From the NCBI GenBank assembly GCA_947090765.1, contig OX352322.1:887501-951500 (forward strand): a stretch of DNA of 64,000 bases, read 5' to 3'. This document shows, in pieces, positions 7,566 through 14,804 of the stretch; the first letter of the stretch is position 1, and every line of letters starts with the position of its first letter. Below the pieces are notes generated by a model. That model saw only the letters and a list, made by a program, of their open reading frames with translations. It did no database searches and was not told where the DNA came from. The position numbers were made by a program, and so were the translations under genes. The stretch is from Pseudomonas sp. MM223 (lineage in GTDB: Bacteria > Pseudomonadota > Gammaproteobacteria > Pseudomonadales > Pseudomonadaceae).

Positions 7566-7691
7566 GGCGGTGGTGCGCGGGACACCTTCGGGTGTGCCGG
7601 GCTCCTTTCGTCCCGGTCGGCCAACCCGCGTACTGCTGCCACCTTAACTTGCTTGGCCGCGAGCGGTGGCAGTTCCATCACGAAAGGAACT
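7566..7691 (+). ncRNA. Three-way-junction leader RNA with RBS hairpin, copy 1
   Basis: A 16-bp stem, counting G-U pairs, joins 7566-7581 to 7625-7640. Inside it are a 5-bp TTCG hairpin (7582-7595) and a 6-bp hairpin (7596-7601 / 7612-7617). Next, 7636-7643 can pair with 7665-7672, which excludes the end of the long stem. Last, 7671-7676 pairs with 7686-7691 and buries the AGGAA ribosome site just before the ATGs at 7693 and 7697. All elements recur in copy 2 at the same spacing with compensatory base changes, which is strong support for real structure. From memory, similar leaders precede small DUF3077/DUF6124-type genes in Pseudomonas. Confidence 0.7.
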
Positions 7692-7696
7692 CATGC

Positions 7697-7825
7697 ATGA
7701 CCACCGTAAATCCGTTACAGACCCTCGCATTCGTTCTCCGCCGTCATTCCTCGACGGTCCCCAGCTGCTTCAGCGTCAGCCAACTCTGCTTCGTCTCCGC
7801 CCAATCGGAGGCACGCCATGACTGA
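7697..7825 (+). CDS. Tiny leader ORF, 42 codons, copy 1
   Basis: ATG at 7697 lies right behind the ribosome site buried in the RBS hairpin. The frame encodes 42 residues (QTLAFVLRRHSSTV ... CFVSAQSEARHD) and its TGA overlaps the start of the next gene by 8 bases, so the downstream gene may be translationally coupled. Copy 2 keeps the same length, the LAFVL and FVSAQ blocks and the HD stop context. An alternative frame from the ATG at 7693 (ends 7821) is also open in copy 1 but is cut short in copy 2. Function unknown; it may act as a leader peptide. Confidence 0.4.
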   Translation: MTTVNPLQTLAFVLRRHSSTVPSCFSVSQLCFVSAQSEARHD

Positions 7826-8045
7826 CCAAAAGCGCCTATCCAGCATCCAAAGCTATGCCTGGACCCTCGAACTGCTAGGCGAGGCCCTGGTCCAGCACGA
7901 CGAAATGCTGGAGTGCGAGCACAACCCGCAACTGAGCTTTCGCAACACGGCCGGGATCCATCAGGCGATCCGGATTATCAGCCGGTTGGCCAGTGAGCAG
8001 TGTGGAAAAGTAATCTCACAAAACGACCTGGATCTGGCCGATTAG
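7818..8045 (+). CDS. Small hypothetical protein, 75 aa, copy 1
   Basis: ATG at 7818 follows CGGAGGCACGCC, a clear ribosome site. The product is acidic and helical: MTDQKRLSSIQSYAWTLELL, HDEMLECEHNPQLSF, then GIHQAIRIISRLASEQCG. It overlaps the leader ORF and is probably coupled to it. A decayed paralogue with two stops lies at 8594-8821. I do not recognise a domain; small genes behind this kind of leader are multicopy in Pseudomonas as far as I recall. Confidence 0.6.
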   Translation: MTDQKRLSSIQSYAWTLELLGEALVQHDEMLECEHNPQLSFRNTAGIHQAIRIISRLASEQCGKVISQNDLDLAD

Positions 8046-8193
8046 GCGAGAAGGGCTTATCGCCAACTTGATGGTCGGTGTTAAGCCCTAGCGCACAGCT
8101 AGAGGTGTGGAAGTAATTCTTTTCTAATCATTAGCAGCTGCTTCGACGCTGTTCGTACATTATTCAGAGACGTTTCCTACAATTTCTACGCTT

Positions 8194-8318
8194 GCCCCAC
8201 CCAGCATTGTGGGGCTAAATCTCTCCGTCACGGTAAATCCCGTGACCGGGCGTAGGAACCCGTTGGTAAACTTGGCGCATGCACTAGGCGCCCCTGCACC
8301 ACAGCTGGCGCTTTTTTT
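8194..8318 (+). promoter_or_regulatory. Attenuator-like hairpins, leader copy 2
   Basis: Hairpins 8194-8200 / 8209-8215 (7 bp), 8227-8233 / 8240-8246 (7 bp) and 8247-8250 / 8258-8261 lead to a terminator GCGCC / GGCGC (8288-8292 / 8307-8311) with seven Ts (8312-8318). GGCGC at 8274-8278 offers the alternative pairing. The distance from the T-run to the next structured domain is 21 nt, as in copy 1. Confidence 0.5.
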
Positions 8319-8339
8319 GTGTCTGCCGTGCTGTGTCAT

Positions 8340-8465
8340 GGCGGCTGTGTGTGGGCAGGCTTCGGCCTGGCCGGGTTTCCAAGTTTCCCGGTATTCCTAC
8401 CCCGCACACAGCTGCCACCCAATCCCGTAGGAAGGATCGTGGCAGCTCCGACTAAAACTTGGAGC
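8340..8465 (+). ncRNA. Three-way-junction leader RNA with RBS hairpin, copy 2
   Basis: The 16-bp stem is 8340-8355 / 8401-8416, with a 5-bp TTCG hairpin (8356-8369) and a 6-bp hairpin (8370-8375 / 8387-8392). The competing pair is 8411-8418 / 8439-8446, and the ribosome-site hairpin is GCTCC / GGAGC (8445-8449 / 8461-8465). Compared with copy 1, the TTCG stem changed from ACACC/GGTGT to CAGGC/GCCTG, and several stem positions changed on both strands with pairing kept. Confidence 0.65.
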
Positions 8466-8472
8466 CTCATGC

Positions 8473-8601
8473 ATGCTTACCTCAAGTCCAAGCAGGACCC
8501 TCGCATTCGTTCTCCTCCGTTGTTCTTCGACGATTCGCAGTGACTTCACCTTCGGCCAATTCAGCTTTGTCTCCGCCCAAACGGGGGTGTGCCATGACTG
8601 A
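8473..8601 (+). CDS. Tiny leader ORF, 42 codons, copy 2
   Basis: The frame from ATG 8473 is open for 42 codons and ends in the same relation to the following gene start as in copy 1. Conserved blocks are RTLAFVL, SST and FSFVSAQ. The other frame from ATG 8469 stops after 24 codons. Since the downstream gene is broken, this ORF may be a passive leftover. Confidence 0.3.
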   Translation: MLTSSPSRTLAFVLLRCSSTIRSDFTFGQFSFVSAQTGVCHD

Positions 8602-8821
8602 GCAAGAACGGCTGTCCACCATCCAAAGCTACGCCTGGACGCTCTAACTGCTAGGCGAGGCCCTGGTCCAGCACGATGAAATGCTGGAGTGCGAACACAA
8701 CCCGCAGTTGAGCTTTCGCAACACGGCCGGGATCCATTAGGCGATTCGGATTATTAGCCGGTTGGCCAGTGAGCAGTGTGGGAGGGTGATGGAGCGGAAT
8801 GGTCAGGATTCAGCCGGTTAG
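8594..8821 (+). pseudogene. Decayed second copy of the 75-aa gene
   Basis: The frame from ATG 8594 aligns along its full 76 codons with the gene at 7818, but has TAA at 8645-8647 and TAG at 8738-8740. About half of the nearby differences are C-to-T changes (for example CATCAG to CATTAG). The ribosome-site region also drifted. Length is unchanged, so decay is by substitution only. Confidence 0.75.
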
Positions 8822-8875
8822 CTGGAGTCGTGAGGGGCTGCAAAGCCGCCTCGCGGATATGTGCGTTATGGCTGA

Positions 8876-8914
8876 AATCGTGGGGCCGCGTTGCGGCCCT
8901 TTCGCGGCACAAGG
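8876..8914. repeat. Left part of a REP-like repeat split by the IS
   Basis: The sequence up to GCGGCACAAGG is the first half of the common repeat of this genome. Its continuation CCGCTCCTACAG lies at 10168-10179, beyond the insertion sequence. Joining the two across one AGG restores the complete repeat seen at 34683, 41441 and 43259. Confidence 0.8.
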
Positions 8915-8941
8915 TGAACTGGCCTAATGATTTTGGACACC
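8915..8941 (+). repeat. Left inverted repeat of the IS3 element
   Basis: Begins TGAACTGG and ends ATTTTGGACACC; matches the reverse complement of 10138-10164 at 22 of 27 positions. Confidence 0.85.
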
Positions 8942-8983
8942 TTCTTCGGGCGCTATGATGACGCCCAATTGGAGGCAAAATCA

Positions 8984-9286
8984 GTGCGAAAATCTTATTC
9001 GAAAGAACACAAAATCCAAGCAGCTGAAATGGTGCTGGACGGTGGCCAGTCAGTTCCTGAGGTATGTGAAATCCTCGGGATTGGCCGCATGGCTCTTCGC
9101 CGGTGGGTTGACCAGGTACGGCAGGAGAGAGAGGGGAAAGTCCCGGCTGGTGCAAAGGCTATCACCCCGGAGCAACGACGAATCGAGGAGCTGGAAAGCC
9201 TGGTTCGTCAAAAAGATCGGGATATCGAAATCCTAAAAAAGGCCAGTGCTCTCCTGCTTCGGGACTCCAAAGATCGTTCTCGCTGA
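8984..9286 (+). CDS. IS3-family transposase OrfA
   Basis: GTG at 8984 is preceded by GGAGGC (8971-8976), which favours it over an upstream ATG at 8927 lying inside the inverted repeat. The 100-residue product has a helix-turn-helix (KIQAAEMVLDGG ... EILGIGRMALRRWVDQVR) and a C-terminal leucine-zipper-like helix (IEELESLVRQKDRDIEILKK). It binds the element ends and helps set the transposase level. The run of six A at 9235-9240 near its end is the likely -1 frameshift site that creates the OrfAB fusion. Confidence 0.88.
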   Translation: MRKSYSKEHKIQAAEMVLDGGQSVPEVCEILGIGRMALRRWVDQVRQEREGKVPAGAKAITPEQRRIEELESLVRQKDRDIEILKKASALLLRDSKDRSR

Positions 9287-9330
9287 TCAACGAGCTGAGT
9301 GAGCATTACGGTGTTGTCGACTGCTGTCGC

Positions 9331-10128
9331 GTGCTTGGGGTCAAGCGCAGCAGTTTCTATGCATGGCGCAAACGCCAAGGGCGTGAAAACCCTGACAGAG
9401 ATGCTCTGCGCCTGCTGGTAGTCGACCATTTCAAGGCGTCGCGAAATGCTTCTGGATCACGAACTCTCGTGCAGGAGTTGCGTCGTCAAGGCCATAAAGT
9501 CGGGCGTTACAAAGTGCGCGCGCTTATGCGTGAGGCTGGCTTGAAATGCCGGCAGCGCAGGCCGCACCGGTATCGCTCGTCAGGTACAGAAGCACTGATT
9601 GCGGAAAACCAACTGAAGCGAAATTTCAAAGTTTCGACTATCAACGAGGTTTGGTGTGGCGATGTGACTTACATCCAGGTTGGCAGGCGCTGGCTGTACT
9701 TGGCCGCGGTAATCGACTTGTACGCACGCCGAGTTGTGGGCTGGGCGTTTTCAATGACTGCCGATGCCAGGTTGGCCTGTGACGCGCTGCGCATGGCGTC
9801 TGAGTCTAGGGGCAAGCCTGCTGGCGTGATGTTTCATTCAGATCAAGGTTGTCAGTACACCAGCCATAAATTCAGGGCTGTGCTTGAAGAATGCCGCTTG
9901 AAACAAAGCATGAGCCACCGCGGCCAATGCTGGGACAACGCCGCCATGGAGCGATTCTTCGGGGCGTTGAAATCAGAATGGATGCCGGCAGGAGGCTATG
10001 AATCCGAAGCTGAGGCTAAGGCCGACATCATGGCTTATCTGGTGCGCTACAACCTCAAACGCCTCCATAGCTACAACGGCTACGAGACCCCGGTAGCCAT
10101 GGAGGAAAAACTGAGGGCAGCGGCATAA
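9331..10128 (+). CDS. IS3-family transposase OrfB (DDE integrase domain)
   Basis: The frame is open upstream of the GTG at 9331, back through the A6G site at 9235-9241, so the active enzyme is probably an OrfAB fusion made by -1 frameshifting. An N-terminal HTH_21-like part (GSRTLVQELRRQGHKVGRY) precedes the catalytic core with the DDE residues in WCGDVTYI, HSDQGCQYT and ERFFGALKSE. The C-terminus (YNLKRLHSYNGYETP) is typical. The gene is complete and the core residues are present. Confidence 0.92.
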   Translation: MLGVKRSSFYAWRKRQGRENPDRDALRLLVVDHFKASRNASGSRTLVQELRRQGHKVGRYKVRALMREAGLKCRQRRPHRYRSSGTEALIAENQLKRNFKVSTINEVWCGDVTYIQVGRRWLYLAAVIDLYARRVVGWAFSMTADARLACDALRMASESRGKPAGVMFHSDQGCQYTSHKFRAVLEECRLKQSMSHRGQCWDNAAMERFFGALKSEWMPAGGYESEAEAKADIMAYLVRYNLKRLHSYNGYETPVAMEEKLRAAA

Positions 10129-10137
10129 ACCTTAACC

Positions 10138-10164
10138 GGTGTCCAAAATTACTTGACCAGATCA
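10138..10164 (-). repeat. Right inverted repeat of the IS3 element
   Basis: Reverse complement begins TGATCTGG and ends ATTTTGGACACC; the AGG that follows at 10165-10167 is the target duplication. Confidence 0.85.
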
Positions 10165-10239
10165 AGGCCGCTCCTACAGGGGCAGCATGGGCCTGGAGCC
10201 AGCGCTGTACCTCTGGGGGCGGGCGCGACCTTGAAGGCT

Positions 10240-10300
10240 TCAACACAGTGCTTGGCACGGGCTTCGCCCGTGTTCGCGGGCATGCCCGCTCCCACAGCGA
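10240..10300. repeat. Short palindromic repeats
   Basis: A hairpin around CACGGGCTTCGCCCGTG (10257-10273) is followed by TTCGCGGGC / GCCCGC with CTCCCACAG, the second REP-like type of this genome (compare 44207-44226 and 49187-49268). The rest of the 400-base gap before the receptor gene also holds the repeat pair at 10367 and no gene. Confidence 0.5.
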
Positions 10301-10366
10301 TCGCGGAGGCTTTTAGAGTTTGAGCAAGACAGTTGGCTGCGTTTTTTCAAGGCAAACACGAGCCTG

Positions 10367-10459
10367 GTAGGAGCAGCCTTGTGCTGCGAAGAGGCCATCG
10401 CAGGCGAAGATAATTTTTAGCCTTACCGGCCTCTTCGCAGCGCAAGGCTGCTCCTACAA
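10367..10459. repeat. Inverted REP-like pair
   Basis: GTAGGAGCAGCCTTGTGCTG on the left is matched in inverse orientation by CGCAAGGCTGCTCCTAC on the right, with GAAGAGGCC / GGCCTCTTC inside. It lies just past the 3' end of the minus-strand receptor gene and may protect or end its mRNA. Confidence 0.75.
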
Positions 10460-10578
10460 GGGGATGCGGTAGCCTGACGAGGGTGCACGACAGTTGTTTC
10501 CACAAGGGGCCGAGCAGGTTTTCGAGTGACTTGGGCCTGGGAAAACCGCGCCGCGATTTTTCCAGGCCGGCGCTAGCC

Positions 10579-13023
10579 TCAGAAGTCCCAGCGAGTAGTG
10601 AACATGACGTTGCGTGGTTCGCCGTAAATGGCGGAGTTATAGAAGCCAACGTTGGTGTAGTAATACTTGTCGAAGATGTTGTTGAGGTTGACCGTCGCCG
10701 ACAGGTTCGGGGTGATCTGGTAGCCGGTCATCAGGTCCACCACCCAGTAGGATTCCTGGACAACGTCCTCGTTTCTTCCCTTGGGGCTGTTCCAGATTTG
10801 CTGCCAGGCTTTGTTCTGCCAACGCGCACCGCCGCCGATGGTGACCTTGTCCAGGTCGCCGGTGAGCTTGTAGGTGGTGTAGAAGCTCAGCTGGTCTTCA
10901 GGCTCGAAGGTGGACAGCTTCACGTCGTTGCTGTCGCGCACCACCTTGTGGGTGTAGCCGCCTTGCACCTGCCAGCCGGGGGCCAGTTCGCCGGACACTT
11001 CCAGCTCGTAGCCCTTGGTGGTGGCCTTGCTGCCCTTGAACGCGTAGTTGGGTGGGGTAGGGGACTGGTTGTTGAAGGCGTCGTCGGGCACCGAGCGGTT
11101 GGTTTCCTTGACCTCGAAGTAGGCCAGGCTGGCGTTCAGGCGGCCGTCGAAAAACTCGCCCTTGATGCCGATTTCGTAGTTTTCGCCTTCATCCGGTTCG
11201 ATCAGTTTGTTGTCGCGGTCGCGGTTGTAGTTTTCCTGGGGCATGAACACGTCGGTGTAGCTGGCGTAGACCGAGAAGTTTTCGTTCAGGTCGTAGATGG
11301 CGCCGGCATAAGGAATAAAGCGCCCGGACTCGGTGTAGGTCGGGGTCAGGCCGGTCAGGCTGTAGTTGACCACGCGGCCGCCCAGCAGCACTTTCAGGTC
11401 GTCGGTGACGTTCAGGCGGGTGGTGAGGTACACGCCGGTCTGGCGGATGACGTCGTCGGTGTACTGCGACACCGGGCCCCAGTCGGGCTTGGGCAGGTTG
11501 CCGTGCCAGTTGTTGTAGTCCACGCGGTTGGGCACCGAGAAGGTTTCGTCCCAATAACCCTTGCCCTTCCAGTGGGCCTTGCTGATCGAGCCGCCCAGCA
11601 CCAGGTCGTGCTCGCGGCCCAGCATGCTGAACGGGCCGCTCACGTACAGGTCGGCCGAGTCGCTGGTGGTGTCGCCCTTGTAGCGTTGCGCGTTGATTTC
11701 GGCGCTGCCGTCAGTCTGCGGCTGGTCGAACTGGATGGCGCCCATCTGCGCATCGTAGCCGTTGTACTTGTGGTCCAGTTGCAGCTTGGTCACCCAGCCG
11801 TCGCCCAGGTCGTGTTCCAGGGTGGCGAACACGGTGCGGGTGTACTGCTGCCAGCTGCTCCAGTCGGTCGAGTTGCTGAACGAGCGCTTGGCGTCGTTGC
11901 GCTCGCCCTTGGAATTGAGCAGCGGAAAGCTGCCGGACCAGGTAGAGCCCTTGGGGTCGTTGTCCTGGTAGTCGGCGCCCACGGTCAGCAGGGTGTCGGG
12001 GGAAAGGTCGAATTCGAGGATGCCGTAAAACACCGAGCTCTGGCTGGAGTAGCGGTCGATGAACGAGTGCCTGTCCTGGTAGGCAGCCACGGCCCGGCCG
12101 CGCACGTTGCCGGTTTCGGTCAGCGGGCCGCTCACGTCCAGTTCGCTGCGGTAGTTGTCCCAGGAGCCCGCGCCCAGGGTGACGTGGCCGTGGAAGTCGG
12201 CGGTAGGCTTTTTGCGCACCAGGTTGATGGTGCCGCCCAGCGAGCCGGCGCCGCTGAGCAGGCCGGATGCGCCCTTGAGCACTTCGATGCGGTCGTAGAT
12301 CGCCATGTCGCTCAGGGTGTTGCCCGCCGAGTAGGCGACGTTGCGCACGGCGGAGGGGATGCCGTCGTACTGGAAGTTGTTGATCGAGAAACCGCGCGAA
12401 TAATAGTTGGTGCGGTCGGTGTCGTAGGCCGACACGGTGATGCCCGGGGTGTGGCGCATCACGGCGTCGACGCTGTTAAGGGCAAAGTCATCCATGTGCT
12501 GGCGGGTGACCACGCTGATCGACTGCGGGGTTTCCTTAGGTGTCAGTACCATTCGGGTGGCCGTGGCGATGGTGCCGGGCGTGTAAGAGCCGGTGCCCTC
12601 GGTGACGGTGCCCAGCTGGTTGCTGACGATATTGGTCGCGCTCAACTCCAGGGCACCACCGATATCGGCAGCAGCCTCCAGCGTGTAGTTGCCACCGCTG
12701 TTAAGTGCCCGAAGCCCGGTGCCGGACAGCAGCAGGGCCAGGCCGTCTTCAACGGAATAGCTGCCGTTTAGCCCGGCGCTGCGCTTGCCGGCGGTGAGCT
12801 GGGCATCGGCCGAAAGCAGGATGCCGGCCTCGCTCGCGAAGCGGTTCAGCGCCTGGTCCAGGCCGCCGGCGGGGATGGCGTAGGTGTGTGATTGCTCGGT
12901 TGCGCCAGCTGGTGTTGCGCCCAGCGCAAGCAGCAGTGGCCCGCCGCAGAGCAAGCCGGCAAACAGGGCGTGACGAACCGCAAGGCTCAATCGAGAACGG
13001 GAGGATGTGGGCAGATACGGCAT
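10579..13023 (-). CDS. TonB-dependent ferric-siderophore receptor with signalling domain (module A)
   Basis: The 814-residue precursor has a long signal peptide (to about residue 41, ending near PAGATE), then an STN signalling domain at about 47-98 (YAIPAGGLDQALNRFASEAG), a plug domain at about 155-260 (KETPQSISVVTRQHMDDF, YDRIEVLKGASGLLSGAG) and a 22-strand-type barrel ending YGEPRNVMFTTRWDF with the C-terminal Phe needed for outer-membrane insertion. It should import an Fe(III)-siderophore with TonB energy and signal to the FecR-like protein encoded upstream. The ligand is unknown; FpvA/FoxA-like receptors are the closest type. The gene is transcribed after fecI-fecR. Confidence 0.92.
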   Translation of the reverse strand: MPYLPTSSRSRLSLAVRHALFAGLLCGGPLLLALGATPAGATEQSHTYAIPAGGLDQALNRFASEAGILLSADAQLTAGKRSAGLNGSYSVEDGLALLLSGTGLRALNSGGNYTLEAAADIGGALELSATNIVSNQLGTVTEGTGSYTPGTIATATRMVLTPKETPQSISVVTRQHMDDFALNSVDAVMRHTPGITVSAYDTDRTNYYSRGFSINNFQYDGIPSAVRNVAYSAGNTLSDMAIYDRIEVLKGASGLLSGAGSLGGTINLVRKKPTADFHGHVTLGAGSWDNYRSELDVSGPLTETGNVRGRAVAAYQDRHSFIDRYSSQSSVFYGILEFDLSPDTLLTVGADYQDNDPKGSTWSGSFPLLNSKGERNDAKRSFSNSTDWSSWQQYTRTVFATLEHDLGDGWVTKLQLDHKYNGYDAQMGAIQFDQPQTDGSAEINAQRYKGDTTSDSADLYVSGPFSMLGREHDLVLGGSISKAHWKGKGYWDETFSVPNRVDYNNWHGNLPKPDWGPVSQYTDDVIRQTGVYLTTRLNVTDDLKVLLGGRVVNYSLTGLTPTYTESGRFIPYAGAIYDLNENFSVYASYTDVFMPQENYNRDRDNKLIEPDEGENYEIGIKGEFFDGRLNASLAYFEVKETNRSVPDDAFNNQSPTPPNYAFKGSKATTKGYELEVSGELAPGWQVQGGYTHKVVRDSNDVKLSTFEPEDQLSFYTTYKLTGDLDKVTIGGGARWQNKAWQQIWNSPKGRNEDVVQESYWVVDLMTGYQITPNLSATVNLNNIFDKYYYTNVGFYNSAIYGEPRNVMFTTRWDF

Positions 13024-13148
13024 TCTGAATGTTCCTCTTGAGAATGCTTCTTGGTTGAATTCAAGAGGTATCCCGAACGAGTCGGCAAAACCGACAATGG
13101 GCAGCAGTAATTTTTTTCATTCAGGGCGGCCGGTGCATGCGACGCCTG

Positions 13149-14105
13149 TTACGCGGGGCTGATGGTGGTCCAGAAGCGTGTCAGCCGGTGCACTTTTACC
13201 GGCAGCGACTGCTCAAGTGCTGTCAGTACGCGGTCGGTGTCTGCCAAGGGGAAAACGCCCGTTAGTGGCAGGGCGGCGACGGCCGGGTCGCAGCGCAGCC
13301 TGCCGGGGCGATGGCGGGAAAGTTCTGCGATGAACTGTCCCAGCGGCATGCGCTCTGCGATCAGCCGGCCATCGTGCCAGGCGATGGCGTTTAGGTTCGC
13401 TGGCGCGATGTCGCCGAATTGGGTTGTGGAAAACCAGCACCCTTGCCCGGCTTGCAGGCGGGTGGCGTGGGCCTGAAGCGGGCGCAGTTCCAGTTCGCCC
13501 TCGAACAGGTCGACCTGGCATTTATCGCCATGTTGGTACACGGAAAAGCGCGTGCCCAGCGCCTGGATTTCCCCGGCTGCGGTGTCCACGATCAAGGGGC
13601 GTTGTGCTGGGTCATGGCCGCTTTCGAGTAGCAATTCCCCCGCGAGCAGGCGAATGCGCCGCTCGCTGGCGCTAAACAGGATATCCACCGCGCTACCGCT
13701 GTTAAGGCTAAGCCGGCTGCCATCGGCCAGCGTGCGTTGCAGGCGTTCGCCGGTGCCGCTGCGCAGGTCCGCCATGGCCTCGCGCCAGGGGCGCTGTGAT
13801 TGCATCAGATAGCTCCCCCCGCCGGCCAACAGCAGCGCGCCCAGCAGCTTCAGCGTTTGGCGGCGGCGTGCATCGGGCTGCTCTCGCAGGACGGCCAGCG
13901 CGGTGTCCGCTGGTACACCGCTCAGGGTGCTTTGCAGATGCTCCAGGCGCTGCCACGCCCGATCATGTTCGGGGTTTTCAGCGCGCCATTCCGCGAAGCG
14001 ACGCTGCTGTTCCTGGTCCAGTTCGCCGCTCCAGCGCAGCATCAGCCAATGGCTGGCCTGCTCGACAATGGCTGCGGCGATGGGCGCATCGCGGGTGGTT
14101 TTCAT
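13149..14105 (-). CDS. fecR: FecR-like sigma regulator (module A)
   Basis: The 318-residue protein has the FecR layout: an N-terminal cytoplasmic domain with ASHWLMLRWSGELDQEQQ and FAEWRAENPEHDRAWQRLE, one membrane segment near residue 83-100 (LKLLGALLLAGGGSYLM), and a periplasmic part with RSGTGERLQRTLADGSRLSL and IQALGTRFSVYQ. It keeps the sigma factor inactive or assists it until the receptor signals. Its ATG overlaps the expected stop of the sigma gene (ATGA), so the two are translationally coupled. The receptor gene follows 125 bases downstream. Confidence 0.9.
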   Translation of the reverse strand: MKTTRDAPIAAAIVEQASHWLMLRWSGELDQEQQRRFAEWRAENPEHDRAWQRLEHLQSTLSGVPADTALAVLREQPDARRRQTLKLLGALLLAGGGSYLMQSQRPWREAMADLRSGTGERLQRTLADGSRLSLNSGSAVDILFSASERRIRLLAGELLLESGHDPAQRPLIVDTAAGEIQALGTRFSVYQHGDKCQVDLFEGELELRPLQAHATRLQAGQGCWFSTTQFGDIAPANLNAIAWHDGRLIAERMPLGQFIAELSRHRPGRLRCDPAVAALPLTGVFPLADTDRVLTALEQSLPVKVHRLTRFWTTISPA

Positions 14106-14607
14106 TCGGCGTACAGCACCTGATAGCAGGCGGTGATGGCACGCAGCATGTACTTTTGCACGGGCTGACGCTGACCTGGAGGCGATCAGCGATCTGGGGA
14201 TAGGTCAGCCCTTCGAACTGCGACAGCAAGAACGCCTCGCGCACCTTCGCCGGCATGCTGTCTAGCATGGCGTCGATCTGCATCAGGGTTTCGATCACGA
14301 TGGCGCGGGTTTCCAGTGACGGGCTTTCTGGCTCGGGCAGCGCGGCCAGGCTTTCCAGGTAAGCCTGTTTGATGCGTTGCCGGCGCCATTGGTCGATGAC
14401 CAGGTTGCGGGCGATCTGGGCCAGAAACCGGCGCCCATCGTTCTGCGCCGGCAGGCGCCGTGTTACCAGCAGGCGCAGGAACGTGTCCTGGGCAATGTCC
14501 GCCGCCCGCTCACGGTCACCCAGGCGCAGACGCAGCCAGCCTTGCAGCCAGCCGTGGTGGTCGCGGTAAAGGCTATCGAGGGGTTGCAAAGGGGCGTCGG
14601 TGGGCAC
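14102..14607 (-). pseudogene. fecI: ECF sigma factor FecI (module A), frameshifted near its end
   Basis: The frame from ATG 14607 gives a normal iron-starvation sigma factor: region 2 (LYRDHHGWLQGWLRLRLGD, ADIAQDTFLRLL, RNLVIDQWRRQ) and the start of region 4 (FEGLTYPQIADRLQVSVS). At about 14163-14167 one base appears missing: inserting it restores PVQKYMLRAITACYQVLYAE and a stop overlapping the fecR start, for 168 residues. As written, the frame runs on into fecR to 13978 and the recognition-helix region is lost. Either the module has lost its sigma factor or the base is a sequence error. Confidence 0.8.
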
Positions 14608-14632
14608 TTTCTTCTTCCCATGAATTAGGTGC

Positions 14633-14653
14633 AGATAGGAATCAGTTGCAATT
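14633..14653 (-). promoter_or_regulatory. Weak Fur-box candidate upstream of module A fecI
   Basis: GATAGGAATCAGTTGCAATT matches the 19-bp Fur consensus only partly, but it lies at the expected place 26 bases upstream of the sigma gene. Confidence 0.3.
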
Positions 14654-14804
14654 GTAGGGTGGAGAAGGTGCTTTTGGAAGCAGCCGGGGCAGGAAAGGGC
14701 TAAACATCACCATCACCTTCGGGTGGCCTTTTCGCCTCACCGGGCAATACTTCTTTGTACATGCAGGCGTGTTCCTGGTGGCGCGCGCCGCTGGGAGGTG
14801 TCAG

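Larger units (their letters stand above)
8915..10164 (+). mobile_element. IS3-family insertion sequence, 1250 bp
   Basis: The element has 27-bp imperfect inverted ends (8915-8941 and 10138-10164, 22 of 27 matching, both beginning TGA and sharing ATTTTGGACACC). It carries orfA and orfB with an A6G slippery site between them and is flanked by a 3-bp direct repeat AGG (8912-8914 and 10165-10167). Everything needed for copy-out transposition appears intact, so it may still be active. Confidence 0.92.

Noticed and set aside
10483..12771. 762-codon open frame on the + strand
   Set aside because: Valine/glycine/histidine-rich translation antisense to the receptor of module A, which has clear domains; typical shadow frame of GC-rich DNA.
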